Shown here: piece by piece, positions 23,689 through 33,800 of the stretch
Layout of the letters: the number at the start of each line of letters is the position of its first letter
Position numbering within the stretch: position 1 is the first letter of the stretch
Source of the DNA: UBA4810 sp002479215
Lineage (GTDB): Bacteria; Desulfobacterota; Syntrophia; Syntrophales; Smithellaceae
Assembly: GCA_049514435.1 (NCBI GenBank)
Contig: JBEKVB010000012.1
Span: forward strand, 1 to 64,000
Length of the DNA: 64,000 bases
Direction of reading: 5' to 3'
Position numbers and translations under genes: made by a program
The notes under the pieces: generated by a model
What the model saw: only the letters and a program-made list of their open reading frames with translations
What the model was told of the DNA's origin: nothing
Databases searched by the model: none

Positions 23689-24122
23689 CAAAAAGCTCCC
23701 AGCTGACACGGCTTAATCTTTATGAGCAGAGCTTCACAAGCGGCGGAAACCTTCATGCGGGGAAGCTTTAACTTTTTGGCAATTAACCAGGCGGCGCTAC
23801 AGGGAAGCCGATTGTTTTTCAGCGCCGCTAAAATATTTTCTTTCAAAGTCGGCGAGATTTCTTTGGCTGGCTGTACAATTTTTTTATGCGGGCTATAACC
23901 AAAAAGACCCAATTGACATTCGACAATATTGATATTTAAAATATCGATGGCCATACCAACATTGTTTTGAGCTAGTCCTTTTCGCCGGGCAATTTCTTCC
24001 GCGGCCGCGCAGGAAATATCATTCCCCTTGGCTTTTTGCAGAATTTCCTGCTTCAAGGAATCATCAACTTTGGCCTCATCATGGTGTTTTTGAAAATATT
24101 TACCTTTATCTAAGTGTGTCAT
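23688..24122 (-). CDS. Uncharacterised two-repeat protein with CQLG motifs
   Basis: A 144-residue protein of unknown function built from two copies of one module of about 55 residues: SLKQEILQKAKGNDISCAAA... NIVECQLGLFG and TLKENILAALKNNRLPCSAA... IKPCQLGAF. Each half has a helix-turn-helix-like stretch (AAEEIARRKGLAQNNVGMAID; AAWLIAKKLKLPRMKVSAACE) and ends in a Cys-Gln-Leu-Gly motif. A small DNA- or metal-binding protein is possible. ATG 24122 follows AGGAAA. It lies 23 bp downstream of the ACT-domain gene, probably in the same transcript as paaK. The stop codon lies at the edge of a mobile-like element. Confidence 0.7.
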   Translation of the reverse strand: MTHLDKGKYFQKHHDEAKVDDSLKQEILQKAKGNDISCAAAEEIARRKGLAQNNVGMAIDILNINIVECQLGLFGYSPHKKIVQPAKEISPTLKENILAALKNNRLPCSAAWLIAKKLKLPRMKVSAACEALLIKIKPCQLGAF

Positions 24123-24145
24123 GATCTTTTTCCTAAATTTTGAAC

Positions 24146-24598
24146 TTATTTTGTATAAAGCGTTGGTTCGATCGCTGAAAGCTTCTCTGTATTAAGAGTT
24201 TCAAATCCTTTTTTTTCCAAAAGCTTTTCCGTTTTTTGAATCTGATCGACATCAACTACAAACACTGCCTTTTTAGAGCCTTCCAGAACAAAGCCATAGG
24301 CATTATTAATGTTGATGCCTTCCTGATGAAGCAATTGGGTAAGATTATCCAGCCCACCGGGTTTATCCGGAATAAGAATCGCCAGCACTTCGCGCAAATG
24401 CACGGTCATTCCAGCTTTAGCCAGAGCGGCTTCCGCGCGCTTCGGATCGTCAACAATCAGGTTGATTACCCCGAATGTATCCGCTGTTGATATTGTTGTA
24501 GCCCGGATATTTATTTTTTCGTGAGCGAGAACTCCGGTTACCAGAGCAAGTTTTCCGGGCTTATTTTCCGCGAAAATGGAAAGCTGATAAGCAATCAT
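24146..24598 (-). CDS. ACT-domain protein (tandem ACT) paired with paaK
   Basis: A 150-residue protein made of two ACT domains: residues 1-70 (YQLSIFAENKPGKLALVTGVLAHEKINIRA) and 72-140 (VLAILIPDKPGGLDNLTQLLHQEGININN). ACT domains bind amino acids or related ligands. Genes of this type lie beside phenylacetate-CoA ligase genes in many anaerobes, as here, and may sense aromatic acids or amino acids; that role is inferred. ATG 24598 has AAAGGAG. A palindromic element separates it from paaK. Confidence 0.88.
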   Translation of the reverse strand: MIAYQLSIFAENKPGKLALVTGVLAHEKINIRATTISTADTFGVINLIVDDPKRAEAALAKAGMTVHLREVLAILIPDKPGGLDNLTQLLHQEGININNAYGFVLEGSKKAVFVVDVDQIQKTEKLLEKKGFETLNTEKLSAIEPTLYTK

Positions 24599-24725
24599 AA
24601 TTTTCTCCTTTGTTTATTTTCAAGTAACACAATTTTTTATCCACAAATAACATATTTACACCACTTTACTATCCAAAGTAGAACGCGGCAGCAGGGAACA
24701 GTAGCGATCGTTCCCTACATCTTTT

Positions 24726-24870
24726 TGATGATTCATAAAAAGATCCAGAGGCAAGGCGCACAATTCTCGCGGAGTGCGGCCTACTTTTGCGTAGGCCGCA
24801 ACGACTCGAGATGAAGCGCAACGCCACCTGAACGTGGGACCCAGCATATGGACTTTTTAGGGTATCATCA
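24726..24870. repeat. Palindromic element, family B copy between paaK and the ACT gene
   Basis: Related ends TGATGATtcaTAAAAAGatCCA (left) and the reverse complement TGATGATaccCTAAAAAGTCCA (right) bound a 145-bp element. Its centre is a perfect 9-bp hairpin GCGGCCTAC/GTAGGCCGC, flanked by AGGCAAGGCGCAC and GCGCAACGCCACC. Its right end lies 2 bp from the paaK stop. A second, smaller hairpin (AGGGAAC/GTTCCCT, near 24694-24717) precedes it. Confidence 0.7.
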
Positions 24871-24872
24871 GC

Positions 24873-26171
24873 TTAGTCTTTACGGTTGTCTATAACCCGC
24901 ACCGCCTTCCCTTCGCCTTTCGGAATGCTATCCGGCTCAACCAAATCAACCTTGGGCGTAACCAGAATTTCGCTTTTTAATTCCTCGACAATTTTCTTTC
25001 TTAAAGCATCCAGTTGCTGCATATCGCCGGAAAAATATTTTTTATTCACCTCTACCTTCACCGTCAGAGAATCATTGAATCCCTCACGGTCAAGGATAAT
25101 CAGAAAGTTAGTGCCCACGCCGGAAATTTCCATCAGCTTCTTTTCAATTTGCATCGGGAAAATATTAGAGCCTTTGATAATCAACATGTCGTCCGTTCTT
25201 CCCTTGATCCGTTCAATCCGCCGATGGGTGCGGCCGCAGGCGCAGGGCTTCGGAATAATTCTGGTCAAGTCTTTGGTGCGGTAACGCAAAAGCGGCATGC
25301 CTTCCCTTCGCAGTGTGGTCATGACCAGTTCACCCTCGACGCCGTCGGCCACAGGCCGCAAGGTGTTCGGATCAATAATTTCCACCAGAAAACTATCTTC
25401 CCAGATATGCATGCCTTCCTGGTAAGGGCATTCAAAGGCCACGCCCGGCCCGTTCATTTCGGAGAGCCCATAGGAGTTGAAAGCTTTATAGCCGTATATT
25501 TCTTCAATCTTTTTGCGCATCTTTTCCGTATGCGGCTCCGCGCCTAAGAAAGCTATTTTTACTTTGGTATCCTTACGCGGATCAACTTTAAGTTCGGTAA
25601 AAACAATGGAGAGATGCAAAGCATAACTGGGGATGACATGGATGGCTGTTGTTGCAAAATCCATCATCAGTTGAATTTGACGTTTGGAGTTCCCCGCGCC
25701 TGCGGGAATAACCAGCGCACCGATTTTTTCCGCGCCGTAATGAAATCCAAGGCCCCCCGTAAAAAGGCCATAAGTCATCATATTTTGAAAAACGTCGCTT
25801 TTACGCATACCGGCCATATACATGCAACGCGCCAGAAGGTTTGCCCAAACGGTGATATCATTTGCGGTATGAAACACTACCGTGGCTCTCCCGGTAGTAC
25901 CTGAAGATGAATGCATCCGCACCAGTTCCTCTTTCGGCACGGCGATAAAGCCGTAAGGCCAGTGTTCGCGTAAATCATCTTTATTGGTAAAAGGAAATTT
26001 ATTAATATCGTTGAGAGATTTTACTGAATTTACATTCAACCCTTTTTCTTTAAATGTTCTGCTGTAATAAAAAGATTTCCCCGCCCTGCCTATTGTATCT
26101 TTGAGCTGTGCTAATTGCATTTTTTCGAGCCTGGCGCAATTCATGGTTTCCACATTTTTTTCCCAATACAT
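24873..26171 (-). CDS. paaK: Phenylacetate-CoA ligase family protein
   Basis: A 432-residue acyl-adenylate-forming enzyme of the PaaK type, which activates phenylacetate or a related aromatic acid with ATP and CoA. Motifs: P-loop MHSSSGTTGRATVVFHT, AFLGAEPHTEKMRKKIEE, NSYGLSEMNGPGVAFECPYQEGMHIWED, LLRYRTKDLTRI, CACGRTHRRIERIKGRTDDMLIIKG, and the C-terminal catalytic Lys in IPKGEGKAVRV. The length is normal. ATG 26171 has TTGGAGGA. It heads a probable operon with the ACT protein and the CQLG protein. In anaerobes such enzymes serve aromatic amino-acid breakdown; the substrate is not proven. Confidence 0.92.
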   Translation of the reverse strand: MYWEKNVETMNCARLEKMQLAQLKDTIGRAGKSFYYSRTFKEKGLNVNSVKSLNDINKFPFTNKDDLREHWPYGFIAVPKEELVRMHSSSGTTGRATVVFHTANDITVWANLLARCMYMAGMRKSDVFQNMMTYGLFTGGLGFHYGAEKIGALVIPAGAGNSKRQIQLMMDFATTAIHVIPSYALHLSIVFTELKVDPRKDTKVKIAFLGAEPHTEKMRKKIEEIYGYKAFNSYGLSEMNGPGVAFECPYQEGMHIWEDSFLVEIIDPNTLRPVADGVEGELVMTTLRREGMPLLRYRTKDLTRIIPKPCACGRTHRRIERIKGRTDDMLIIKGSNIFPMQIEKKLMEISGVGTNFLIILDREGFNDSLTVKVEVNKKYFSGDMQQLDALRKKIVEELKSEILVTPKVDLVEPDSIPKGEGKAVRVIDNRKD

Positions 26172-26494
26172 TTATAATTCCTCCAACTATTATCAATGGG
26201 TTTTTTACAACCAGGCCGATATTTTATCAAGTCAAATTAAAAATTTTGAATATTTATTGGGGAAACGAATTTACACTTTTCGGTATTGATCCAAAGATTG
26301 TGCTTTCGTAATGATGCACATTCCCTGCTCTCGAACATTAACATCGGGCAAAAATGTTATGAAATCATTAACAATATTAGGATTGACTTTCAGTAATTCG
26401 GGAGTAAAATTAATGTAAAACTGAAGAGGAGTTAGAGTTAATTACAAAACATCATATTTACTGACCGCCAAGTTTAAAATAATAGGGGGAGAAT
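26172..26494. other. Intergenic region between divergent paaK and the signalling island
   Basis: No gene is supported. It should contain the paaK promoter on the minus strand (not recognised) and a plus-strand candidate at 26383-26410. Confidence 0.5.
26383..26410 (+). promoter_or_regulatory. Candidate promoter of the signalling island
   Basis: TTGACT (26383-26388) and TAAAAT (26405-26410) are spaced by 16 bases, about 85 bp before the first (decayed) reading frame. Confidence 0.4.
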
Positions 26495-26864
26495 ATGATC
26501 CATTTCCCAGCACGGTCCCATTTCGCCATCCTTGTGCTTACCGTCCTTGCGGTCAGCGCACTGACCTTCAACAGTTGCCAGCCGCAAAAGCAAGCAGGCG
26601 AACCGGAAAAAATCACCATAGCATATTCGACCGCGTCCAATGCAATTCTCATGTGCATCGCCTTCGCGAAGGATTACTTTGCACAAGAGAGCTTGGATGC
26701 GACATTGTGGCTAGGCAGGACAGGGGAATTATGAAACCCTCAGACTTCAAAGGGAAAAGTATCGGAGTGACGCGGGGCACGACAAGTGATTTCTTCATGG
26801 AAGTCTTTCTGATCACCCACGGTATCGACAAAAAACAAGTCAAATTCAAAAGAGACAGAGGATG
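26495..26864 (+). pseudogene. Decayed NMT1/THI5-like ABC substrate-binding lipoprotein
   Basis: The first frame (from 26495) begins as a lipoprotein (AVSALTFNSCQ) followed by the binding-protein start EKITIAYSTASNAILMCIAFAKDYFAQESLD. It then shifts frame: the other frame carries DIVARQDRGIMKPSDFKGKSIGVTRGTTSDFFMEVFLITHGIDKKQVKF, which in intact relatives lies some 60-70 residues further on, and ends at KRDRG and a stop just before the receiver gene. So there is an internal deletion with frameshift and loss of about two thirds of the 3' part. The intact gene would have been a solute sensor or transporter component next to signalling genes. Confidence 0.75.
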
Positions 26865-27092
26865 AAAGAGAAACCGGTAATTTTAGTTGTCGATGACCAG
26901 CCTCAAAATATTGAACTTCTCGAAGCATATCTTGTCCCGCAGGGCTACGAAATTGTCAAGGCGGCAAACGGTGAAGAAGCGCTGGGGAAACTTTCTGATA
27001 ATCAAATCGATCTGATTCTGCTGGACGTAAAGATGCCCGGCATGGATGGTTTTGAAGTTACCCGCAGTTGCGGGAAATGGAAGATCGGGTAA
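26862..27092 (+). pseudogene. Receiver (REC) domain broken by frameshift
   Basis: Residues 1-68 are a good receiver N-terminal half: ILVVDDQPQNIELLEAYLVPQGYEIV and the phospho-acceptor Asp in LILLDVKMPGMDGFEVTR. After VTR the frame runs into SCGKWKIG and stops, while the -1 frame continues as QLREMEDRVKGIEAGCNDFISYPVDKIELLARV in the next entry. About 15-18 residues (beta-4 region with the conserved Ser/Thr) are also missing, and the conserved Lys before Pro is Tyr. The receiver is thus probably non-functional. In relatives this is the N-terminal domain of the kinase that follows. Confidence 0.75.
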
Positions 27093-28795
27093 AGGGAATT
27101 GAAGCCGGGTGTAATGATTTTATTTCATATCCTGTTGATAAGATCGAGCTTTTAGCCCGGGTCCGGTCGCTGCTGAAGGTCAAGGCTTACAACGACTTGA
27201 TGACTAATTACCGGAAAGAACTGGAGTCCGGGGTAACCAAGAAGACCGAGGAATTGAAGCACGCCCTGGAGAATCTGCAGCAGGACGTCACCGAGCGCAG
27301 GGAGATGGAAGAGAATATAAAAAAGCTTTCCTTGCGCCAGCAGGCTCTCCTTGCCGCTATTCCCGATATCATTATGGAAGTGGATACACATAAAATTTAT
27401 ACCTGGGCAAATAAGGCCGGCATCGAGTTTTTTGGAGATGATGTTATCGGCAAGGAAGCTGATTTTTATTTTGTACGGGAGCAAAACATATACGATATAG
27501 TCCAGCCTATTTTTGACGGCAACAAGGATATTATCTATGTAGAGAGCTGGCAGAAACGCAAAGATGGGAAAGAAAGGCTGCTGGCTTGGTGGTGCCATAT
27601 GCTCAAAGACGCGCAGGGAAACGTGACCGGAGCACTATCTTCAGGGCGCGACATCACCGACCAGAAGAAATTAGAAGACCTTGTGGAAAAAGAGCGGGAA
27701 GAACTTAAACTCATCATTGATTCTTCGCCGATCATAGTTTTTTATAAAGATAGAGAAGGAAGATTTATACGCATCAATAAGACCTTTGCCGAAGTATTAG
27801 ATAGACCTGAAGAAAATTTCGTAGGAAAAACCGTCTTTGATCTTTATTCGCCTCGAACTGCTCAAAACATGGCCGATAATGACCAGGATGTTTTTCAATC
27901 ACGGCGACCTAAACTTAACATTGTAGAACAGTATGAATCTGCAAGCGGCACAAGGTGGGCGCAGACAGACAAGATACCGATTCTGGATAAAGACGGCATG
28001 CCCATCGGCCTCATCGGTTTTGCTCAGGACATCACCGAACGGAAACTGGCCGAGAAAGAAATAAAAAGACTCAATGAAGAACTGGAGCAACGTGTTATCG
28101 AACGTACAACCCAAATGGAAGCCATCAATAAAGAGTTGGAGACATTCAGTTACTCCGTCTCCCACGATTTACGCGCGCCCCTGAGGAGCATTGACGGATT
28201 CAGTCATGCCCTGCTACAGGATTATCAGGGTAAACTGGATGCTACGGGAAAAAATTATCTGGAACGGATTTGTAAGGCAACGCAGCACATGGGTGATCTG
28301 ATTGACGACTTGTTGAAACTCTCGAGAGTAACCCAGTCTGAATTTAACTATCAATCCATTGATTTGAGTAAAATGGTCCAGTCAATTTCAGATACATTTC
28401 AGAAGAATAATCCTAATAATAACGTGAAAATGACTATCCAGAAAGGTATCGTCATCCAGGGTGATCCCCACTCCATGCAGATTGCTCTGACGAACCTGAT
28501 AGACAACGCCTGGAAGTTCACCGGCAAACAGAAACATCCGCGCATTGAATTTGGCGCGACTCTCAAGGAAAATGAAAAGATTTTTTTTATTCGGGACAAC
28601 GGCGTCGGATTTGACATGTCCTATGTGGGTAAACTATTCGGCGCCTTCCAACGCCTCCATACAATGGATGAATTTGTGGGAACAGGAATAGGCCTAGCAA
28701 CGGTGCAGCGAATCATCCGCCGCCATGGAGGAAAAATCTGGGCGGAAGGCAAGGTTGGAAAAGGGGCTACGTTTTATTTCACGCTTCCAGCATGA
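27068..28795 (+). CDS. PAS-domain sensor histidine kinase (5' end damaged)
   Basis: 575 codons in the frame after the broken receiver. Order: receiver C-terminal half (1-35), coiled-coil linker, PAS (about 95-205), PAS (about 220-330), coiled coil, HisKA with FSYSVSHDLRAPLRSIDGF (H near 365), and HATPase_c with DNAWKFT, DNGVGFDM and GTGIGLATVQRI boxes. There is no membrane helix, so it is cytosolic. The kinase core is of the phytochrome-related kind that often pairs with the small receiver encoded 21 bp downstream. The start TTG at 27068 has no ribosome-binding site, so expression may depend on re-initiation or on frameshifting from the receiver frame, or the gene may be dying. Confidence 0.75.
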   Translation: MREMEDRVKGIEAGCNDFISYPVDKIELLARVRSLLKVKAYNDLMTNYRKELESGVTKKTEELKHALENLQQDVTERREMEENIKKLSLRQQALLAAIPDIIMEVDTHKIYTWANKAGIEFFGDDVIGKEADFYFVREQNIYDIVQPIFDGNKDIIYVESWQKRKDGKERLLAWWCHMLKDAQGNVTGALSSGRDITDQKKLEDLVEKEREELKLIIDSSPIIVFYKDREGRFIRINKTFAEVLDRPEENFVGKTVFDLYSPRTAQNMADNDQDVFQSRRPKLNIVEQYESASGTRWAQTDKIPILDKDGMPIGLIGFAQDITERKLAEKEIKRLNEELEQRVIERTTQMEAINKELETFSYSVSHDLRAPLRSIDGFSHALLQDYQGKLDATGKNYLERICKATQHMGDLIDDLLKLSRVTQSEFNYQSIDLSKMVQSISDTFQKNNPNNNVKMTIQKGIVIQGDPHSMQIALTNLIDNAWKFTGKQKHPRIEFGATLKENEKIFFIRDNGVGFDMSYVGKLFGAFQRLHTMDEFVGTGIGLATVQRIIRRHGGKIWAEGKVGKGATFYFTLPA

Positions 28796-28816
28796 CACGA
28801 AAAAGGAGGATTTATA

Positions 28817-29260
28817 ATGGATAACAAAATTATTTTGCTGGTGGAGGATAATCCAGACTTTGTTACTCTGACGGTACGGGCATTCAAGAAAAATCATATC
28901 TCTAATAGAGTGATCGTGGCCAAAGATGGTGTGGAAGCCTTAGATTACCTGTTTGGAAAGGGGATGTATGCAGGACGGGATGCGAAGGATATGCCCGTAG
29001 TCACCCTGCTGGATTTGAAACTCCCCAAAATAAGCGGCATAGAAGTGCTGAAGGCCATCCGCCAAAATGAGTTCACCAAACTACTGCCGGTAGTCATCCT
29101 CACGTCTTCAGCACAAGAGGAGGACGTGGTCAATGGGTATAAACTGGGCGCCAATAGTTATATCCGCAAACCGGTTGACTTTAAAGAATTCGCGAAAGCT
29201 ATCAAATTGCTCGGACTTTACTGGCTGATCTGGAATGAGCCTCCTCCTTTAGGAAAATGA
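28817..29260 (+). CDS. Single-domain response regulator (Rcp1-like)
   Basis: A 147-residue stand-alone receiver: acidic pair in LLVEDNPDF, phospho-acceptor Asp in VTLLDLKLPKISG, Thr in VILTSS, and Lys in YIRKPVDF. The long loop YLFGKGMYAGRDAKDMP is typical of receivers paired with phytochrome-type kinases (Rcp1 group). The AAAAAGGAGG site at 28800-28809 is strong. It has no output domain, so it may pass phosphate to another partner or bind one of the neighbouring proteins. Confidence 0.9.
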   Translation: MDNKIILLVEDNPDFVTLTVRAFKKNHISNRVIVAKDGVEALDYLFGKGMYAGRDAKDMPVVTLLDLKLPKISGIEVLKAIRQNEFTKLLPVVILTSSAQEEDVVNGYKLGANSYIRKPVDFKEFAKAIKLLGLYWLIWNEPPPLGK

Positions 29261-29370
29261 TAGTAACATGAAGCGGAAGAGCCAGTGAAGCATCGTTCGT
29301 GAAGCGTGAAGCGCAAATTACGAAATACGAGATACGCTTCACGAGGTGCGAGATACAAAAGGAATTTATA

Positions 29371-30840
29371 ATGGCAAAAAAAATCCCATCTGAAATGAGC
29401 AATCTAAAACCTAAAATCAGCAAGCCTCAATCACTCCGGGTATTGATAGTTGAGGATTCGGAAGACGATGTGTTGCTGATAATCCGCGAACTGAAAAAAG
29501 GCGGCTACGATACAGTGTATGAAAGGGTGGAAACCGCCACAGCCATGAAAAAAGCCCTTAAAGAGAAGCAATGGGATATCATCCTTTGCGATTACAAACT
29601 GCCGAAATTCAATGCTACCTCAGCCATTGCCGTGTTAAAGGAAACAAATATCGACATCCCTCTCCTCATTGTATCCGGAACTATTGGCGAAGAGACGGCT
29701 GTAGAGTGCATGCGATTAGGCGCTCAAGATTATATTATGAAAGATAACCTATCGCGTCTGTGCCCCGTCATCGCCAGAGAACTAGAAGAGGCGGAAGTTA
29801 GAAACAAGCAAAAGCAGGCGGAGGAGTCGCTGCGGGTGAGTGAGGAGAAATATCGAACCATTCTGGAAAATATCGAAGATGGTTATTACGAAGTAGATCT
29901 TAATGGTAACTTCACCTTTTTCAACGCTTCCATGTGCCGAATCCTCGGGTATCCCCAAGAAGAAATGATGGGCATGAATAATCGTCAGTTTACAGACAAA
30001 GAGAACGCAAAAAAACTTTTTAAAACGTTTAATGAAGTCTACAAAACAGGGGAACCCGCCAAAGAATTCGATTGGCAGATTATAAGAAAAGATGGGACCG
30101 AAAGATATATTGAAGTATCTGTATCTTTACAAAAAAATTCATCAGGCAAACCGATCGGATTTCGGGGTATTTCTCGGGATATCACCGAGCGCAAGCAGAG
30201 CTTTGAACGGATGAAAAAAGCCCTGAGAGCCACGGTCCAGGCCATCTCCCTGACCGTGGAAATGAAAGATCCCTATACTTCGGGTCATCAGCAGCGGGTA
30301 TCTGATCTGGCCCGGGCGATTGCCACAGAAATGGGTTTATCGGCAGACCGGCAAGACTTTATCCGTACTGCCTCCACTATTCATGACATCGGCAAGATAG
30401 CCATTCCGACGGAGATACTTAGCAATCCAACGAAACTGACTGCTCTGGAATTCAATTTGATTAAAACACACCCCCAGTCAGGGTATGATATTCTAAAGGA
30501 TATAGACTTTCCCTGGCCTGTGGCCGATATCGTCCTTCAGCATCATGAACGGATGGATGGATCCGGCTATCCTCAAGGTCTTAAGGAAGATGATATTCTT
30601 CTGGAGGCACGGATTCTGGCCATCGCCGACGTTGTGGAGGCCATCGCTTTCCACCGTCCCTATCGGCCAGCCATGGGAATCAATCTTGCTCTGGAAGAGA
30701 TTTCCCGGAATAAGGGCATCCTTTATGATGCGGAGGCCGTGGATGCCTGTCTGAAATTATTTCGAGAGAAAGACTACACCCTGGTTTTAAAAAAACAGAT
30801 GGAGAACAGGAGACACTCCGATGAGCAAGCTGAAATCTAA
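29371..30840 (+). CDS. REC-PAS-HD-GYP protein, predicted c-di-GMP phosphodiesterase (copy 1)
   Basis: A 489-residue protein: REC (about 23-145; VEDSEDDVLL, LCDYKLPKF with the phospho-acceptor Asp, Lys in YIMKDNLSRL), one PAS (about 165-275), then HD-GYP (about 285-470) with HD in TIHDIGKIAIP and HHERMDGSGYP. HD-GYP enzymes hydrolyse c-di-GMP. The start at 29371 has AAAAGGA; the frame is open from 29299. The upstream stretch 29287-29340 contains CGTGAAGCG...CGCTTCACG, which can pair. It overlaps the next gene by 20 bases. REC, PAS and HD-GYP parts are nearly identical to parts of the two following proteins. Confidence 0.88.
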   Translation: MAKKIPSEMSNLKPKISKPQSLRVLIVEDSEDDVLLIIRELKKGGYDTVYERVETATAMKKALKEKQWDIILCDYKLPKFNATSAIAVLKETNIDIPLLIVSGTIGEETAVECMRLGAQDYIMKDNLSRLCPVIARELEEAEVRNKQKQAEESLRVSEEKYRTILENIEDGYYEVDLNGNFTFFNASMCRILGYPQEEMMGMNNRQFTDKENAKKLFKTFNEVYKTGEPAKEFDWQIIRKDGTERYIEVSVSLQKNSSGKPIGFRGISRDITERKQSFERMKKALRATVQAISLTVEMKDPYTSGHQQRVSDLARAIATEMGLSADRQDFIRTASTIHDIGKIAIPTEILSNPTKLTALEFNLIKTHPQSGYDILKDIDFPWPVADIVLQHHERMDGSGYPQGLKEDDILLEARILAIADVVEAIAFHRPYRPAMGINLALEEISRNKGILYDAEAVDACLKLFREKDYTLVLKKQMENRRHSDEQAEI

Positions 30841-33800
30841 AATCGGCAAGCCTCAACCCCTCCGTGTATTAATGGTTGAGGATTCGGAAGATGATGTGCT
30901 GCTGATAATCCGTGAGCTGAAAAAAGGTGGCTACGATCCTGTGTATGAAAGGGTCGAAACCGCCACAGCCATGAAAAAAGCCCTCCAAGAGAAGCAATGG
31001 GACATCGTTCTTTGCGATTACAAACTGCCGAAATTCAATGCTATCTCAGCCATTGCCGTATTAAAGGAAACAAATATCGATATCCCTCTCCTCATTGTAT
31101 CGGGCGCTATCGGCGAAGAGACGGCTGTAGAGTGCATGCGATTAGGCGCCCATGATTATATCATGAAGAATAACTTATCCCGTCTCTGCCAAGCCATAGC
31201 CAGAGAATTAGAAGAGGCAGATTCAAGAAGCAAAAGGAAACAGGCGGAAGAAGCGCTGCGCCAGAGCGAGGAAAGGTTTCGAATCCTCTTCGAGCAGGCA
31301 GCGGACAGCATACTTCTGCTGGAAATCCTGCCTGAAGGCATCCCCGTGATCCGGGATGCGAACAGCGCGACCTTCAGGCTCCTAGGATATGAACGGGACG
31401 AGATAATAGGCCAGCCGGTGTCTTTCATGGAGGTGGCGCCCGATGCTTCCAAAGTAGTCGATAAGAGGCGGCGAGATATCCTTTCCGAAATGGGGGCAGT
31501 ATTCCAGGCAAGGCACCGGTGCAAGGACGGTACGATCCGGGATTTCGAGTGCTCGGCTACGGAGATGCAAATCGGTTCGAAAACTTTTGCCCTTTCGGTC
31601 GAGCGCGACATCACCAAGCGCAAGCGGGCGGAGTCCCAAAGGGAGGCTGCGCTCGAGGCTTTGAAGGAAAGTGAAAACAAATATCGCCTGCTGGCCGATA
31701 ATGTCAATGACGTTATTTTCGTTTTGGATATGAATCTGAATTACACCTATGTCAGCCCTTCCGCAAAAATCCTGAGGGGATATGAACCGGCAGAGGTGCT
31801 GAAACAAACGCCCTCTGAGACATTGACTCCCTCCTCGTGGGATCTGGCCATGAGGACATTATCCGAGGGCCTAGAACTGGAAAAATCCGGACATAGAGAG
31901 CTTCCCATATCCTGGATGCTTAACTTGGAAATGAGGCGAAAAGATGGAACCACCGTGTGGACGGAGGTGAAGTTTTCAATTATCAGAGATGAAAATCAGC
32001 AACCGGTGGGCATTCTCGGCGTAACCCGTGATATCACCGATCGTAAGCGGATAGGAGATGATCTGAAAGATAGCGAGAAGAAATATCGTGAGCTGTATGA
32101 TTTTTTGCCGATCCCCGTCTATGAGATGGATTTGGAAGCTAATATTATTTCTGCTAACCGCGCTATTTATGAAGCTTTTAGAGGTACAGAAGAGGATTTA
32201 AAGAAAGGGTTTAAAGGATGGCAGCTACTTTCACCTGAAGAAGTTGATAAATCTGCTAAGAACATTCAAAGGCTGTTAAAGGGGGAACAAGTATTAGGTA
32301 CTGAATATACTTTAATGAGGTTAGATGGGTCTGTCTTTCCTGCCATAGTAATCTCCAGTGTAATTTACAGTGATGGCAAACCGGTGGGACTCAGAGGTGC
32401 TATCATTGATATTACGGAGCGCAAGCAGGCCGAGGAGTCGCTGCGAAAAAGTGAGGAGAAATATCGAACCATTCTGGAAAATATCGAAGATGGTTATTAC
32501 GAAGTAAATCTTAATGGTGATTTCACCTTTTTCAACGCTTCCATGTGCCGAATCCTTGGGTATCCCCAAGAAGAAATGATGGGCATGAATAATCGTCAGT
32601 TTACAGACAAAGAGAACGCAAAAAAACTTTTTAAAACGTTTAATGAAGTCTACAGGACAGCGGAACCAGCCAAAGAATTCGATTGGCAGATTATAAGAAA
32701 AGATGGGACCGAAAGATACATTGAAGTATCTGTATCTCTACAAAAAAATTCATCAGGTAAACCAATCGGATTCCGGGGTGTTGCTCGCGACATTACCGCC
32801 CGCAAGCAGGCCGAGGAGGCGTTGCGGAAGAGCGAAGAAATGCTGCGGCTGATTACGGAAAACATGTCAGATATGATCAGAGTGACCAATTTGCAGGGTG
32901 TTAATTTGTATTTGAGTCCGTCTCATTTCAAACACCTCGGTTATAGTATGGAAGAGCGGGTCGGCAAATCGAACTTTGATATTGTTCATCCAGACGACGT
33001 AGAAAGATTAATAAAATTATTTTCAGAGAGACTCGCCTCCATTCAAGAGGGTCTTCCCCCCAATCAACGCATCGCTGCTGAATACAGGGTAAGGCATGCA
33101 GATGGCCATTATATCTGGCTGGAGACGGTGGGGGATATTCTCAGGGATGCTCAAGGTAAACCAATGGCTATTGTTGAGAGTTCACGAGATATCACCGAGC
33201 GCAAGCAGGCGGAGGGGGCACTGCAAGATAGCGAAGAGAAGTATCGTCTTGTCGTAGAGAATGCAAAGGAAGCAATCATCATCACACAGGATGTGAAGTT
33301 GGTCTTTGCCAATCGTGCCGCTGTAGACATGACAGGATATTCCGAAGAGATATTAAAATCCAAAACTTTCACAGACTTTATCCATCCCGATGATCGTAAT
33401 ATGGTCGTCGAGCATCATATAAAAAGGCTGGCAGGTGAGGAAATTCCATCTGTTTATTCTTTCAGGATTATTAGCCAAGATGGAACCGTAATTTGGGCTG
33501 AACATAATGCAGTTGTTATTACATGGAAGGGAAGACCTGCTACCCTGAATTTTTTGAATGATATCACCGAGCGCAAGCAGGCGGAGGAAGAACTGCGTAA
33601 AAGCGAACATCTGCATAGAATTATCACAAATAACATTCGGGACACCGTATCGCTGCTGGACATTAATTTTCGCGCAACATGGATCAATCCGTCAGTAACC
33701 AAAACAGTAGGATTTACTCTGGACGAACTTGCCCAAGTCCCTCTGGAGCGGCAATTAACGCCGGATTCTATGCAGCGTATCCAGGATCTCATGCTGGAGC

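Noticed and set aside
23564..24870. Possible CRISPR array from short repeats between 22.3 and 24.9 kb
   Set aside because: Repeats are few, long, palindromic and irregularly spaced; there are no regular spacers and no cas genes.
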